Below, in pieces: positions 24,742 through 33,778 of a DNA stretch of 64,000 bases (within the stretch, counting starts at the first letter, position 1; the number at the start of each line of letters is the position of its first letter). Source of the DNA: Pontibacter korlensis (GTDB taxonomy: Bacteria; Bacteroidota; Bacteroidia; Cytophagales; Hymenobacteraceae); the NCBI RefSeq assembly GCF_000973725.1, contig NZ_CP009621.1, positions 3,004,001 to 3,068,000 of the forward strand. Reading direction: 5' to 3'. A model generated the notes under the pieces. It searched no databases. It was not told where the DNA came from and worked only from the letters and a program-made list of their open reading frames with translations. The position numbers were made by a program, and so were the translations under genes.

Positions 24742-25336
24742 ACTGCTCATGCTTTTTGTGCGCAACCCGGAGCTGGGTAAGGTGAAAACCAGGCTTGCCG
24801 CTTCTGTGGGACCAGAGAAAGCGCTTGAAGTATACTTGCACCTGCTTCAACACACCAAGTTGGTTACGCAGAATTTGTCCGTAGACAAGCTTGTATACTA
24901 TACCAATGAAGTAAATCAGGATGACCTCTGGCCGAACGACAAGTATGAGAAACGTATACAACCTGCCGGGGATCTGGGTGAAAAAATGCAGGCTGCTTTT
25001 GCCGCAGCCTTCCTGGAGGGGTATACTTCGGTAGTGATTGTTGGGAGCGATTGCCTTCAGCTGACACAGGAAATAATAGCTGATGCCTTCAAAAAGCTGG
25101 AGACACACGAGGTAGTTGTTGGTCCTGCACTGGATGGGGGTTATTACCTGCTTGGCATGAATTGCCTCTATCCACAACTCTTCCAGAACAAGCGCTGGAG
25201 TACAGAACATGTGTTCCAGGAAACCCTACAGGACCTGCAGCACCTGCATATCCATTATGCCCTCCTTCCACGTTTATCAGATGTTGACCACCTTGAAGAC
25301 CTGGATGAGGACCTGCAGGAAACATTCGGCTTTTAG
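24728..25336 (+). CDS. TIGR04282-type glycosyltransferase (arsenosugar/rSAM-associated transferase 1)
   Basis: A 202-residue GT-A fold nucleotidyl- or glycosyltransferase of the DUF2064 family. Motifs are LMLFVRNPELGKVKTRLA at the N-terminus, VIVGSDCLQLTQEIIADAF (metal/nucleotide site) and VVGPALDGGYYLLGM. The family is annotated as taking part in arsenosugar or radical-SAM-associated glycosylation in some genomes; no such partner genes are seen here, so the substrate is open. It overlaps the rhodanese lipoprotein gene by 14 bases. Confidence 0.87.
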   Translation: MEQNKLLMLFVRNPELGKVKTRLAASVGPEKALEVYLHLLQHTKLVTQNLSVDKLVYYTNEVNQDDLWPNDKYEKRIQPAGDLGEKMQAAFAAAFLEGYTSVVIVGSDCLQLTQEIIADAFKKLETHEVVVGPALDGGYYLLGMNCLYPQLFQNKRWSTEHVFQETLQDLQHLHIHYALLPRLSDVDHLEDLDEDLQETFGF

Positions 25337-25405
25337 ATTGTAACCACCTCAATCAATAGGGGGTGAGGTGCCAGAAACTCATAAGCACTAATAATTAACT
25401 CACTT

Positions 25406-26557
25406 TTACTTCTGTAGCGTTAGCCCGGATACAGCATCAAATCCATACACGTCGTTTCTAAAGTGTACACGCATTTTTTCATCTACCCAGGATGTCAGAT
25501 AGATGATATGTAGGGGCACAGGATTTTTGACCCTGATATAATGGTTAGGCTTTTGTTGGCGCCAAAGCTTAGCTATGTCCCCAGATGTGTAGCCGGAGCC
25601 ACATTTTAAGAGGTATTCAGCTAACTCGACAGGCTTCTCCAGCCGGATGCAGCCGTGGCTAAAGGCACGGTCAGGGTACTTAAAAAACTCTTTTTTAGGT
25701 GTATCATGGAGATACTGCGGCAGGCTGTTCGGGAAAGGAAACTTCACTTTGCCCAGTTCATTGCCCGTCCCGTTGAGCTGGACAATACGATAGTTAAAGT
25801 TGGCTCTGTTTACGTCACGCCAGTTTACTCGCCATGGGTTTACCTGAACCCAACCCTTAGACGTTTCTTGCTCTAGGCGCATACGCTTTTTATAAAGATA
25901 GTTTGGGCTTCTTCTAAGAATAGGTACTATCTCGTTTACCGCAATAGAGGTAGGCACATACCAGTAGGGGTGCAGTACAACCATGTTCAGTTCAGAGTGT
26001 ATCGGATATGTTTTTAAACTAGGCTTGCCTACAATCACGCGCATACGCAGCAGCGTTTTGCCACTGTCCACTACCTGCATGGTGTAATCAGGTAAGTTGA
26101 TAATGGCATAGGGTGCACGCAGGTGAGTAAGTGTAGAATCGAACCGGAGCATGTTGATATGGAGCTGTTGCAGGCGTTGCTGAGGTGGTATATTAAGAGC
26201 CACAACAGTACCAGAACCTATAATTCCATCCGGCTTCAGGCCATGTCGGTACTGGAATTTTTGCACTGCTGATGTAATTCTGTGAACGTACACTGCTCCG
26301 TCCGTAGCGGAGTCTAAAGGAAGGTCTCCGGTAAGAAGAAGGTTCTCTTGTAGCAGGGGTACAAAAGGGCTGGTGTCGCCTGGGCGCAGTAGAAGTGTGT
26401 CGGGGAAAGTATGCCAGTTATCAGTAAGTACAATGTTTTGATACTGTACAATTGCCTGCTGCAGCCGCTTTTTACTGTATGGCATATACTGCTTCTGCTG
26501 CGCATAACCATCCGCCAACCAAAATATGAGAAGGAGTATGTGCAGAAAATAGTGCAT
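25406..26557 (-). CDS. L,D-transpeptidase (YkuD domain, YcbB-like)
   Basis: A periplasmic peptidoglycan cross-linking enzyme, 383 residues. It has a signal peptide (MHYFLHILLLIFWLADGYAQ), a peptidoglycan-binding helical domain (about 60-130; AVQKFQYRHGLKPDGIIGSGTVVALN), then the YkuD catalytic domain with RVIVGKPSLKTYPIHSELN and the active site SHGCIR at 300-305 with nucleophile Cys303. It is of the large YcbB-like group with a scaffold domain. It is convergent with the glycosyltransferase gene at 25336. No promoter was recognised in front of it. Confidence 0.93.
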   Translation of the reverse strand: MHYFLHILLLIFWLADGYAQQKQYMPYSKKRLQQAIVQYQNIVLTDNWHTFPDTLLLRPGDTSPFVPLLQENLLLTGDLPLDSATDGAVYVHRITSAVQKFQYRHGLKPDGIIGSGTVVALNIPPQQRLQQLHINMLRFDSTLTHLRAPYAIINLPDYTMQVVDSGKTLLRMRVIVGKPSLKTYPIHSELNMVVLHPYWYVPTSIAVNEIVPILRRSPNYLYKKRMRLEQETSKGWVQVNPWRVNWRDVNRANFNYRIVQLNGTGNELGKVKFPFPNSLPQYLHDTPKKEFFKYPDRAFSHGCIRLEKPVELAEYLLKCGSGYTSGDIAKLWRQQKPNHYIRVKNPVPLHIIYLTSWVDEKMRVHFRNDVYGFDAVSGLTLQK

Positions 26558-26636
26558 GCAAAACAGTATAGTATCTGTTTTGGTATACGTGCTAAACTGA
26601 TGCCACGCCGCAAACTGAAGCTTTTCTAAGCGCAGT

Positions 26637-26644
26637 TAAGTTTG
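26637..26644 (+). promoter_or_regulatory. -7 promoter element of the DUF2461 gene
   Basis: TAAGTTTG matches TAnnTTTG, 56 bases upstream of the ATG at 26701. The -33 region is poor. Confidence 0.45.
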
Positions 26645-26700
26645 TAGCTTTAGCACTCTTGTAAAACGACTTCGGAGCTGCCGATGCAGCACACATATAT

Positions 26701-27387
26701 ATGGCTACTACCATCGACAAAAATACCCTTACTTTCCTGGCCGAGTTGGCCGAGCACAATACACGGGAATGGTTTAATGAAAATAAAGCTCGTTATGACG
26801 CTGCACGTAAAAACTACCTGAACTTTCTGGATGAGATGTTGCTGGAGATGCAGCATTTTGAACCTGCCGCACGAGGGCAGCAAGGCAAAGACCTTGTCTT
26901 CCGGATTTACCGTGATGTTCGTTTTTCTAAGGATAAGCGCCCTTACAAAGACCATTTTGGAGCTTATGTAGCGGAAGGTGGGCGTAAGTCTATTCTGCCG
27001 GGTTATTACCTGCATCTGGCTGGTAACAACAAATCTTTTGTGGCGGGAGGCCTGTGGTATCCACCTGCTGAGGAGCTGAAGGCTGTTCGGCAAGAGATAG
27101 ACTACAACCTAGATGAATTTAAAGCACTTGTGGAATCGGAGGAGTTTAAGCAGAAGTTTGGTGCTGTAGAAGGCGAGCAACTGAAAACCACACCGAAAGG
27201 CTATGAAAAACACAATCCGGCCATTCATTACCTCCGGTTTAAAAGCTGGAATGCTATAATGCCACTTTCTGATGAAACTGTTCTTGGTGCTAATTTCCTA
27301 CAAGTGGTACTGGATGCATTTAGATCGGTAAAGCCACTGAACGATTTCCTGACCCACCCGATAAAAGATGTGGGAGAGGAGGACTAG
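26701..27387 (+). CDS. DUF2461 domain protein
   Basis: A 228-residue cytoplasmic protein of the widespread DUF2461 (TIGR02453) family. Recognisable blocks are LTFLAELAEHNTREWFNENKARYDAARKNYL at the N-terminus, RIYRDVRFSKDKRPYKDHFGAYV, and GYYLHLAGNNKSFVAGGLWYPPAEELKAVRQEI. The biochemical role is unknown. It is a single gene, convergent with the ClC gene; no clear terminator is visible in the 53-base spacer. Confidence 0.9.
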   Translation: MATTIDKNTLTFLAELAEHNTREWFNENKARYDAARKNYLNFLDEMLLEMQHFEPAARGQQGKDLVFRIYRDVRFSKDKRPYKDHFGAYVAEGGRKSILPGYYLHLAGNNKSFVAGGLWYPPAEELKAVRQEIDYNLDEFKALVESEEFKQKFGAVEGEQLKTTPKGYEKHNPAIHYLRFKSWNAIMPLSDETVLGANFLQVVLDAFRSVKPLNDFLTHPIKDVGEED

Positions 27388-27440
27388 CAAGCTGCCAGAA
27401 TCTCTTTTGCTGATTAAAGAGCTAAAGATGCGTGCTAAGG

Positions 27441-28745
27441 CTACTTACTGTTAGGTTTAAACTTTATCTCGGAGAGAGGTAGGCCTTTGTGCCTTCCAAA
27501 AAGCATGTGTTTGGGGCTGCCTACTATTTGTGAGGAATATATACCCGTATGGCCGGAGAAAAGGTAAGCTGTAATACAGGCTATAGCTATAAATACGCCT
27601 CCCTCTATGCCGAAAAGCTCAATGCCCATTATGGTGCAGGCAATGGGTGTGTTGGTGGCTCCTGAGAAAACCGCTACAAAGCCCATTCCGGCTAATAGAG
27701 CAATAGGAAGTGGTACAAACCAAGCCAAAGCATTGCCTAAAGTTGCCCCGACAAAAAACAATGGTGTTACCTCGCCTCCTTTAAAACCTGCCCCTAAAGT
27801 GAAGGTCGTAAATAGTATCTTCAGCAAGAAGTCATAACTGGGCAGGTCTGCCTGAAAAGCATCTACAATGGTAGGTATCCCTAAGCCGATATATTTTGTC
27901 GTGTCCATGGCAAATACCAATGCAGCCAATACGCAGCCACCTACAACTGGGCGCAGCGGTGGGTAGTTAATTTTTGCTTTAAACAAGCTGCTCCAGAAGT
28001 GCGCCAGTTTTGAAAACAGTAAGGCTGCTAAACCAAAAATCATTCCTGCAAAGAGCGCCCACAGCAGGTTTACCGGAGTTAGTGCGGGTACAATATCAAT
28101 TGCATAGTGCGTGTGCGGTACATGCCAAAGGTGTCCTACATAATCGGCAAGTATGGCTGCCAGAAAGCTTGGAATGATGGCGTCAAAACGAATCCGGCCC
28201 AGGATGAGAACCTCCAGCGCAAAGATGGCTCCTGCCAGTGGTGTACCGAATACGGAGGCAAAACCGGCACTTATACCTGCTGTAAGCAATACCCTCCTGT
28301 CATCTGGGTTCAGACGCAGTAGTTTAGTAACTCTGTCGGCAATAGCACCTCCCACCTGCACAGCAGTACCTTCTCGACCTGCTGAGCCGCCGAATAAATG
28401 TGTTAAAATGGTGCCAAACAGCACTAGCGGTGCCATTCGGAAAGGAATAATGTCTTTGGGTCGATGTAGCTCCTCGAGCAGCAGGTTATTGCCTTTAACT
28501 ACACTGTCTCCCCACAGGTGGTAGAACAAGCCTATAATGAGGCCGCCCAAGGGCAGGAGTGCTATAACCCATACATGGCTCTCGCGCCAGCTGGTGGCCC
28601 ACTCCAGCGAGTACAGAAAAAAGGCTGAGGCAGATCCTACTAGTATGCCCAAAAATGTGCATATCAACAGCCATTTAAGCAGGTATACCAGTGCGGGGAT
28701 TTGTTCAATAGAAGCAAGATGCCTTCTAATTTCCTTGAAATTCAT
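27441..28745 (-). CDS. ClC-family anion channel/transporter
   Basis: A polytopic inner-membrane chloride channel-type protein of 434 residues. Selectivity motifs include GSAGREGTAVQVGG with the gating glutamate, the segment GTPLAGAIFALEVLILG, and GGEVTPLFFVGATLGNA. In FALEV the residue matching the internal proton glutamate of E. coli ClcA (Glu203) is valine, as in eukaryotic ClC channels, so proton coupling may be lost. No CBS domains follow. Substrate (chloride, fluoride or other) is not determined. It is monocistronic; the 287 bp upstream show no recognised promoter. Confidence 0.9.
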   Translation of the reverse strand: MNFKEIRRHLASIEQIPALVYLLKWLLICTFLGILVGSASAFFLYSLEWATSWRESHVWVIALLPLGGLIIGLFYHLWGDSVVKGNNLLLEELHRPKDIIPFRMAPLVLFGTILTHLFGGSAGREGTAVQVGGAIADRVTKLLRLNPDDRRVLLTAGISAGFASVFGTPLAGAIFALEVLILGRIRFDAIIPSFLAAILADYVGHLWHVPHTHYAIDIVPALTPVNLLWALFAGMIFGLAALLFSKLAHFWSSLFKAKINYPPLRPVVGGCVLAALVFAMDTTKYIGLGIPTIVDAFQADLPSYDFLLKILFTTFTLGAGFKGGEVTPLFFVGATLGNALAWFVPLPIALLAGMGFVAVFSGATNTPIACTIMGIELFGIEGGVFIAIACITAYLFSGHTGIYSSQIVGSPKHMLFGRHKGLPLSEIKFKPNSK

Positions 28746-29032
28746 TTTACTAAGTATAAGCGATTCTACATTGACCTCTTATCAGAGGCCTTAAAGTAGA
28801 AGTCATCAGCTCTGGGTAGAGCGGTTCAAGGCAGACATCATTGCCGTTTGTAGCTGCTAATTTAGTGTATTTTCTGAAAGTGATAAATTTTTATGGCTAG
28901 AGCAGATCGTTTAATTGCTCCTTTGGGCTGGTTCATACTTTATCAGAAGAGCTTCGACTCTTAAACTATTAGGTTAGCTATTACCAGATATTCATAAACT
29001 TCCTGCGTCATTCAGTAACCTCAATTATTACA

Positions 29033-29820
29033 TCAGTAGTTATCAGCAACCAACTGGTGCCATCCTTCTTCAGAGACACCAAGAATCTTCTCAAAATTGG
29101 CATAAGATCTTATAAATTCGGCTAATTTTTGTTTGCCCCATTTATGCACCAAGTATTCGATTATTGTATAACCTACATTGTAGATCTGCTGGCTGTTATT
29201 TAGCTGCTGTAGGGAGGGAGAGTTCCTCATGCCATATACTTGTTTACCATGTTAGCTTCGTAACCGCCTACTGCCTCTCAAAGCCATTGAGGATAGTTTG
29301 TCGCAAACTGCTCCTCGAAATTCTTATCAAAGCCAGGTGAGTTTGTATTTTCTGCTTTATCCAAAGCTTCCTGAATAAGGATGTTGAGCTGTATGCAGTG
29401 CGTAAATTCATGTACTGCTACTTTCTCCATATCCTGAGGAAAGACGCTGTTATACCAAGTCTCGTACTTTAGGTGGAATGCCAAAGGACCACGACTAGTG
29501 CCGTTAGCAGTGCTGTTTAATAAGCCAGTTGCATCATTAAATTGTTCCTGAGTAGGATGTATAAAAACAGCTATAGTATCATGTAGAGGGGCTTCTAAAG
29601 TGGTTCTGATGCTGGCATAATTGCTTTCAAGCGAACTAGCTATGGCTGCAGCTTCCTCTTTTAGAATTCCTCTGTACAAGATCTTAAAGTAGTTGGTGTG
29701 CAGCTCAGTAGGCTCGTCTGTTATTCTTACCTGGCGTATCAGGCAGAAAGAAAGGTATACAAGTGCAAAGCAAGCAACTATTATTAATGTTGCTTTTGAT
29801 ATGCCTCTTAGAATTTTCAT
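29033..29820 (-). pseudogene. Decayed HEFTH metallopeptidase-like gene (gluzincin/peptidase MA type)
   Basis: The first part (29278-29820, 180 codons) has an N-terminal membrane or signal segment and the zinc-site motif KVAVHEFTHCIQL, then ends in YPQWL-stop, exactly where peptidase-MA proteins continue WLxEG. Reading through the TGA gives EAVGGYEANMVNKYMA, then a second TGA. A +1 shift just after this point opens a 65-codon frame (29033-29230; SLQQLNNSQQIYNVGYTIIEYLVHKWG) with the usual C-terminal helices of the family. Two in-frame TGA codons plus one frameshift show decay. An alternative is sequencing error or a translated N-terminal fragment. No neighbour suggests a function. Confidence 0.75.
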
Positions 29821-30289
29821 CTATCAGACTTTACGATTTTCAATAAAAGTGCCTTCATGTTCATTTTAACTGATGTAAGTGCTCCTAAGTAAGGCAACAT
29901 GCGGCCAGCGTAATCTTACTTAGTACCATCAGTTCTTAAACGAGGAAAAACCATTTCATCGGGGACAACAGTTTTAACGATACGCTCTGCTGCTTTGTAT
30001 TCACACTGTTTTTCTGATCCAGGCTATCAAGGGAATATGTTTCTGAGCTTTTGGTATGTATGGTAAAAAGATGAAGCAGAAGAATGTGATTTTTCCCTGC
30101 ATATTTATCAAGGTACAAAAAAGCCACCATTGGTCAAATCTCTAAAGTCTATTAGCGTCAGATACTTAAATTATATGAGATACATACTTTCCAGAATTTT
30201 AAAATGGTTTCTAAGGTACAAGCATACTGTAAAAGTGCTATATTGTATAGCTAACAGCTTGTCATATCCATTCACCTAAGAGATGCATC
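29821..30289. other. Gene-free spacer
   Basis: This 469-bp AT-rich stretch lies between the pseudogene start and the TAT-exported isomerase-like gene. A 64-codon minus-strand ORF is possible (29936-30130), but its translation has no family character. No promoter of TAnnTTTG form, hairpin or RNA was recognised. Confidence 0.3.
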
Positions 30290-31243
30290 ATGTCTACAAA
30301 TCGACGCCATTTTTTAAGAAACCTTGGAGGTTTAGCCGCCGGAGTGGCAGGACTCTCTGTTTTTGGTACTGAATCCCTGGCCATGGAGCCGTCAAAGAAA
30401 TTGTTCTTCAAGATGTCTTTAGCGCAATGGTCGCTCCACAAGGCCTTATTCAGTAAAGAAATTGATACACTTGATTTCCCTGGATTAGCCAAAAACACCT
30501 ATGGCATTGATACGGTAGAATATGTAAACCAATTCTTTCAGGACAAGGCTAAAGACAAGCAGTACCTTAACCAGTTGCTGTCCCGGTCTAAGGATCATGG
30601 TGTAAAGAATAACCTGATCATGATTGATGCTGAGGGTGACATCTGTAACCCAGATAGTAAAGAGCGTTTAACAGCAGTGGAAAACCACTACAAATGGGTT
30701 GATGCCGCAAAGTTTCTGGGGTGCCAATCGGTGCGGATAAACATGTTTGGTACAGGACCCAAAGAAGATGTGAGACTTGCCGGTATAGATGGCTTGGGGC
30801 GCTTGGCTGAGTATGCTGCGAAAGCTGGCATAAATGTGCTGGCAGAAAACCACGGGGGATACTCCTCTGATGCTGTATGGCTTGCCTCTATCGTAAAGCA
30901 GGTTAACATGAAAAACGTAGGTACTCTCCCGGACTTCACGAACTTCTGTATAAAGCGCGAGGGTGAGAACTTTTGGGAAGGCAAGTGTATAGAATCTTAT
31001 GATCCTTATAAAGGTGTAAAAGAGCTTATGCCGTATGCTATGGGTGTTAGTGCCAAAGCTTTTGAGTTTGATGCCCAAGGCTTTTGTAAGGTAACAGACT
31101 ACACCAGAATGATGCAGATAATTAAAGACTCCGGCTTTAAAGGTTACATCGGAATTGAATATGAGGGAGACCAGGTAAGCGAAGAAGTGGGTATAAAAAA
31201 AACAAAGGCTCTTCTAGAGAAAACCGGCCTTGCTGTAAGTTAA
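30290..31243 (+). CDS. TAT-exported sugar phosphate isomerase/epimerase-like TIM barrel
   Basis: 317 residues starting with a twin-arginine signal (RRHFLRNLGGLAAGVAGLSVF, about 4-24). The mature part is a xylose-isomerase-like TIM barrel: MSLAQWSLHKALFS, KNNLIMIDAEGD, CQSVRINMFG, INVLAENHGGYSSDAVWLASI (metal ligand region) and GYIGIEYEGD. Such periplasmic isomerase-like proteins are common in Bacteroidota near sugar-oxidation and NIPSNAP genes. The substrate is unknown. A NIPSNAP gene follows 64 bases later, so they may be cotranscribed. Confidence 0.9.
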   Translation: MSTNRRHFLRNLGGLAAGVAGLSVFGTESLAMEPSKKLFFKMSLAQWSLHKALFSKEIDTLDFPGLAKNTYGIDTVEYVNQFFQDKAKDKQYLNQLLSRSKDHGVKNNLIMIDAEGDICNPDSKERLTAVENHYKWVDAAKFLGCQSVRINMFGTGPKEDVRLAGIDGLGRLAEYAAKAGINVLAENHGGYSSDAVWLASIVKQVNMKNVGTLPDFTNFCIKREGENFWEGKCIESYDPYKGVKELMPYAMGVSAKAFEFDAQGFCKVTDYTRMMQIIKDSGFKGYIGIEYEGDQVSEEVGIKKTKALLEKTGLAVS

Positions 31244-31307
31244 GCTGCTTATATTGCCAGAAGCATTATGAATGCTTTTAACCAGTTTAGAAATACAAAT
31301 TATACTT

Positions 31308-32093
31308 ATGTCACAAACACGTACGCTAAACCCACGTCACCTAGGACAGATGATCCTGGTTCTTCTATTTTCTTTCATTGTTCTCAGTACTCAGGCTAAA
31401 CCTAAACAGGAATACTACGAGCTTAGGACTTATACACTTACCTCTCCAGAGCAACGGCAGGGGGTGGAAGCTTACTGGCAAAATGCAGCCATACCTGCCC
31501 TTAATAAAATGGGTATAAAAAACGTTGGGGTGTTCAGAGAGATGGAGCCCGGCGAAACGCCTAAATTATATGTTCTGATCCCTTACAAATCTCTTCAGCA
31601 GTTTGAGGCAGTACAGAGCAAGTTCTTTCTGGAGCCTGCGCACCAGAAGGCAGGCGACACATATATCAACGCTCCATTTAAGCAACCTGCCTACCAGCGT
31701 ATAGAAAGCTCACTTATGAAAGCTTTTACACACCTGCCTGAACTGGAGGTACCAGCGAAAAAAGACAGAATTTTTGAGTTGCGTGTCTACGAAAGCCACA
31801 GCGAAAAATTTGCCAAGCAAAAGATCAAGATGTTTAACGAAGGAGGTGAAATAGAAATCTTTCGCAAAACAGGTCTGCAGCCTGTCTTCTTCGGTGAAAC
31901 GCTGGTGGGTACACAGATGCCTAACCTTACTTACATGATAACAGCTCCAAGCATGGAAGCCCACAAGCAGCACTGGAAACAGTTTGGGCAGAGCCCAGAA
32001 TGGAAGGAGCTAAGCAGCTTACCAGAGTATGCAGACACCGTTTCAGAAATAACAAGTGTGTTCCTGGTGCCAACCAGCTTCTCTCAAATTTAA
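31308..32093 (+). CDS. Secreted NIPSNAP family protein
   Basis: 261 residues from the ATG at 31308 (an upstream start at 31272 would add 12 residues ahead of the signal peptide). The N-terminal segment MILVLLFSFIVLSTQA looks like a signal peptide. Two dimeric alpha/beta-barrel NIPSNAP repeats follow: YYELRTYTLTSPEQRQGVEAYW with VGVFREMEPG, and IFELRVYESHSEKFAKQKIKMF with PVFFGETLVG. Many Bacteroidota pair such proteins with sugar isomerase-like genes, as here. The function is unknown. Confidence 0.88.
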   Translation: MSQTRTLNPRHLGQMILVLLFSFIVLSTQAKPKQEYYELRTYTLTSPEQRQGVEAYWQNAAIPALNKMGIKNVGVFREMEPGETPKLYVLIPYKSLQQFEAVQSKFFLEPAHQKAGDTYINAPFKQPAYQRIESSLMKAFTHLPELEVPAKKDRIFELRVYESHSEKFAKQKIKMFNEGGEIEIFRKTGLQPVFFGETLVGTQMPNLTYMITAPSMEAHKQHWKQFGQSPEWKELSSLPEYADTVSEITSVFLVPTSFSQI

Positions 32094-32149
32094 AATTACA
32101 TGGGCTGTATCTGTAAAGTATGACCTACAAATTGAACTATGTGCAATGC

Positions 32150-32186
32150 AGAAAAGGGGCAGCAGTAATGCTGTCTCTTTTCTTTT
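32150..32186 (+). terminator. Terminator of the isomerase/NIPSNAP unit
   Basis: AGAAAAGGGGCAGCA and TGCTGTCTCTTTTCT form a 15-bp stem with two G-T wobbles and a four-base loop, followed by T-rich sequence. It lies 57 bases after the NIPSNAP stop codon. Confidence 0.75.
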
Positions 32187-32378
32187 ATGAAGCCGTTGCT
32201 TAAAGTTATTTTTCTACTAAAAGCATGTAGTAGTATACTTGTGCAGCCTGCAGTAATTAAGGAAGAGTATGAATGAGCTGGTAGTTAAGCCTGTAGCTTT
32301 TGTGGCACCTAAAACCAGTTGCATGTAGTATAAAGATGATGTGTAGAGCGGTTTTGATCTCTAACTATTGAACACTTG

Positions 32379-33716
32379 TTACCCGTTCAGGTTCGCATGG
32401 TGGCGACGCTGTCGGTAGAGGTGTAGTTCTACTAACAGCCAAAGTAAAACCATGGCATACTCCAGTGTTACTAAAAGCAGATCTTCCTGGTAATCAGGGG
32501 AGCGGTAGGCAGCATAAGTAAGTATAACCAATCCAGACCAAGTAATCGCAAAGCGGAAGTGACTCATCGCAGTTAGAGCCAGTAAGGTAGTAAGGTACCA
32601 GGGGTGCACCGTCGTAGCAAGTAATAGATATATTGTTAGAGCAGTTGCCATATAACCTGCCACCCTTCTTACTGAGCTAAGCTTTATAGCAGAAGCCATA
32701 CTTAGTATAACCACCAGCGTAATGAGGGATAACAGCGGACCAAGTACAGAAATGGTGTTATAGCCTGCCAACCGGAAGCCAATCCAACGCAATATGTAAT
32801 AGATGCTGGCGTTAAACTCAAATTTCTGAATGTATAAGTCGAGGCTCTGAAGAATGTTCTGGAGTACGCCTTGGCTTGATAGGGGAGCAGAAAGTATAAA
32901 CAGTGTCACAAAAACTGCAGCCCCATATAATGTAAAGCGTCGTGCACCAAGCTTGCTTAGCAGGAAGGGTAGAAACATCAGAGGCAGTAGCTTGGTGCCT
33001 ACAGCCAATCCGAACGCTATTCCAGACCAAACAACCCGCTGGTAGAAGAGTTGGTACAGAGCCAGCAACAGGAAGAAGATTATTAGTGCCTCGAAGTGCA
33101 GGTTACCAACAAGTTCTATGATTACCAGAGGGTTTAAGGCATAGAACAGTACGTGTTTTTCTGATAGCCCCATCTTGCGAAGCAGGCGCCAAAGCAATAG
33201 TATACTTCCTATTTCAGCGGAAAGGAGAACCAGCCGCATCACTATAATGCTTCCCATTATACTTTGCGGAGATAACTTTGCTGCCAGCCAGTATACCGCC
33301 TGTGATACCGGCGGATACACGCTGTAGTAATTGGCAGAATTAAGCTGGCTGAATAACTTTTGCGTAATACCCGACACCTGCGGCGCTTCCGGCTGCATAA
33401 AGAAAGTTGGCAAGTATAAGTAAGGGTTGATACCGGCAGCTAAAAGTCGCCCGTCCCAGATAAACCTGAAATAATCGTCTGACAAGGCAGGTCTTGCAAA
33501 CAGAAAAAGCAGCCTGAAAAGTATGGCTGCGGCCACACCATGCCAAAGGTTAAAACGCAGGTTACAAGTGTACAGGTAAGCTATAAAAACAACTGTGTAC
33601 AGAACGAGCAGTTGTGTAAAGGCTGTTCGTGGGGTGGCATAGGCCAATATAATATAAGCCACAGCCGATAGGGCTAGCGCTGCATAACCAAGGGTGTTAT
33701 TTTTTTGCGGAGCCAT
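32379..33716 (-). CDS. Polytopic glycosyltransferase (GT87/mannosyltransferase-like)
   Basis: 445 residues with about eleven hydrophobic helices. Near the N-terminus is the acidic luminal motif ALSDDYFRFIWDGRLLAAGINPY, typical of GT-C enzymes that use polyprenyl-phosphate sugars. FALNPLVIIELVGNLHFEAL and GLAVGTKLLPLMFLPFLL are further family-like segments. It probably moves a sugar from a lipid carrier onto an envelope glycan or lipid. It lies 62 bases downstream of a GT2 gene on the same strand; a GT2 of this kind can make the polyprenyl-phosphate sugar, so the pair may act in sequence. Confidence 0.8.
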   Translation of the reverse strand: MAPQKNNTLGYAALALSAVAYIILAYATPRTAFTQLLVLYTVVFIAYLYTCNLRFNLWHGVAAAILFRLLFLFARPALSDDYFRFIWDGRLLAAGINPYLYLPTFFMQPEAPQVSGITQKLFSQLNSANYYSVYPPVSQAVYWLAAKLSPQSIMGSIIVMRLVLLSAEIGSILLLWRLLRKMGLSEKHVLFYALNPLVIIELVGNLHFEALIIFFLLLALYQLFYQRVVWSGIAFGLAVGTKLLPLMFLPFLLSKLGARRFTLYGAAVFVTLFILSAPLSSQGVLQNILQSLDLYIQKFEFNASIYYILRWIGFRLAGYNTISVLGPLLSLITLVVILSMASAIKLSSVRRVAGYMATALTIYLLLATTVHPWYLTTLLALTAMSHFRFAITWSGLVILTYAAYRSPDYQEDLLLVTLEYAMVLLWLLVELHLYRQRRHHANLNG

Positions 33717-33778
33717 ACTAGCTAGGGCACAACTTAGGCTTCTGTTGTCATAACTTAACCCGATACGGTAAAAACCGC

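Noticed and set aside
24584-25210. A 208-codon minus-strand ORF opposite the rhodanese and glycosyltransferase genes
   Set aside because: Fully antisense to two genes with clear family motifs; its own translation has none.
29033-29820. TGA recoding (for example selenocysteine) as an explanation for the two in-frame TGA codons
   Set aside because: A frameshift is also needed, there is no SECIS-like hairpin seen and the first TGA position is not a redox site in the family; decay is simpler.
29936-30130. A 64-codon minus-strand ORF in the spacer after the pseudogene
   Set aside because: No start context, promoter, terminator or recognisable protein character.
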